Below, in pieces: positions 5,390-5,562 of a stretch of 5,562 bases of DNA (position 1 is its first letter; each line of letters starts with the position of its first letter). The position numbers were made by a program, and so were the translations under genes. The stretch comes from Akkermansiaceae bacterium (lineage in GTDB: Bacteria; Verrucomicrobiota; Verrucomicrobiia; Verrucomicrobiales; Akkermansiaceae). The notes below the pieces were generated by a model. It saw only the letters and a program-made list of their open reading frames with translations, ran no database searches and had not been told where the DNA came from. Location of the stretch: NCBI GenBank assembly GCA_023300065.1, contig JALZWJ010000340.1, positions 1 to 5,562 of the forward strand, written 5' to 3'.

Positions 5390-5562
5390 ATGACTGACCT
5401 GTTTTTTCCAGGTCTCAGCGCGGGGTTTCCCCATCCCACAAGCCGGAAGCAGGAAGCCGCAGGCGAAGGCGAAGGCGAAGGCGAAGGCGAAGGCGAAGAG
5501 TCCGAAGGCGAGTCGGCAAACCCTGCCACCACCACCCTGCCAACCCAAACCACTACTCCAAC
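5390..5562 (+). CDS. Partial reading frame with Gly-Glu repeat, 3' end outside window
   Basis: The frame starting at ATG 5390 is open to the window edge (57 full codons). It begins MTDLFFPGLSAGFPHP, continues with a short basic patch (SRKQ), six Gly-Glu dipeptides, an acidic stretch (EESEGES) and a Thr/Pro-rich stretch. It looks like the disordered N-terminal region of a larger protein whose main domain lies beyond the window. Support is the 14-base spacing after the PLD-family gene, the unbroken frame, and codon choice (ACC, GCC, CTG, GGC) like the neighbours. Against it, there is no Shine-Dalgarno sequence (though none of the neighbours has one), and the composition is low-complexity. I cannot name a family. 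Confidence 0.5.
   Translation, partial: MTDLFFPGLSAGFPHPTSRKQEAAGEGEGEGEGEGEESEGESANPATTTLPTQTTTP
5396..5414 (+). other. Small hairpin just after the PLD-family gene
   Basis: GACCTG (5396-5401) and CAGGTC (5409-5414) can form a six-pair stem around a TTTTTTC loop. A second small inverted repeat, GGGG-TTT-CCCC, follows at 5422-5432. Neither has a T run after the stem, so they do not make a standard terminator, and both lie inside the reading frame that begins at 5390. Confidence 0.35.
5462..5497 (+). repeat. Hexanucleotide tandem repeat GGCGAA x6
   Basis: Six perfect head-to-tail copies of GGCGAA are followed by a diverged continuation (GAGTCCGAAGGCGAG). In the frame starting at 5390 each unit reads Gly-Glu. 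The unit length is a multiple of three, so gain or loss of copies would lengthen or shorten the protein without a frameshift. Confidence 0.97.

Noticed and set aside
5396..5414. Hairpin with a T6 run as terminator of the PLD-family gene
   Set aside because: The T run lies in the loop and not after the stem, and the hairpin falls within a plausible coding frame.
5462..5497. CRISPR-like or iteron array from the GGCGAA copies
   Set aside because: The copies are contiguous six-base units without spacers, which is a simple microsatellite.
5348..5548. - strand frame encoding a Phe-Ala repeat, resembling a membrane segment
   Set aside because: The FAFA pattern is the reverse complement of the GGCGAA repeat, the frame overlaps the end of the PLD-family gene antisense, and nothing else supports it.

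Overview
This window looks like a chromosomal segment of a Gram-negative-type bacterium, GC-rich by eye. It opens with the end of the conserved rnpA-yidD-yidC block. The YidC has an N-terminal membrane anchor and a large periplasmic domain, which is the diderm form, and several products carry signal peptides. Verrucomicrobiota is my best guess, from the style of the secreted proteins and the lack of Shine-Dalgarno sequences. That is an impression and not a proof.

Layout, all on the + strand. Positions 2-202 hold the 3' end of rnpA (RNase P protein). Positions 199-480 hold yidD, which overlaps rnpA by 4 bases. Positions 490-2334 hold yidC, the membrane protein insertase, with a lysine-rich C-terminal tail. 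A 188-base gap (2335-2522) follows. It contains a plausible intrinsic terminator, two mutually exclusive small stems, a Shine-Dalgarno-like purine run and a run of ten C. A second, tightly spaced gene set comes next: an unrecognised secreted protein (2523-3455), a secreted CE4/NodB-type polysaccharide deacetylase with Pro-rich flanks (3456-4694), a single-HKD phospholipase D/nuclease-family protein resembling PLD6/Zucchini (4704-5375), and a reading frame starting at 5390 that is still open at the window edge and contains six perfect GGCGAA repeats.

The first three genes form one functional unit: tRNA 5' maturation, then membrane protein insertion (YidD assists YidC). The second set is probably co-transcribed, with gaps of 0, 9 and 14 bases, and seems to be a separate lineage-specific cluster. 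Its first two members are exported and one likely edits an envelope or extracellular polysaccharide. The PLD-family protein has no export signal and probably acts in the cytoplasm on nucleic acid or phospholipid. I see no RNA gene, insertion sequence, CRISPR array or tRNA. The most notable points are the divergent CE4 enzyme next to an unknown secreted partner, the PLD6-like protein with an extra helical N-terminal domain, the C10 tract just before a start codon, and the repeat-bearing partial gene at the right edge.
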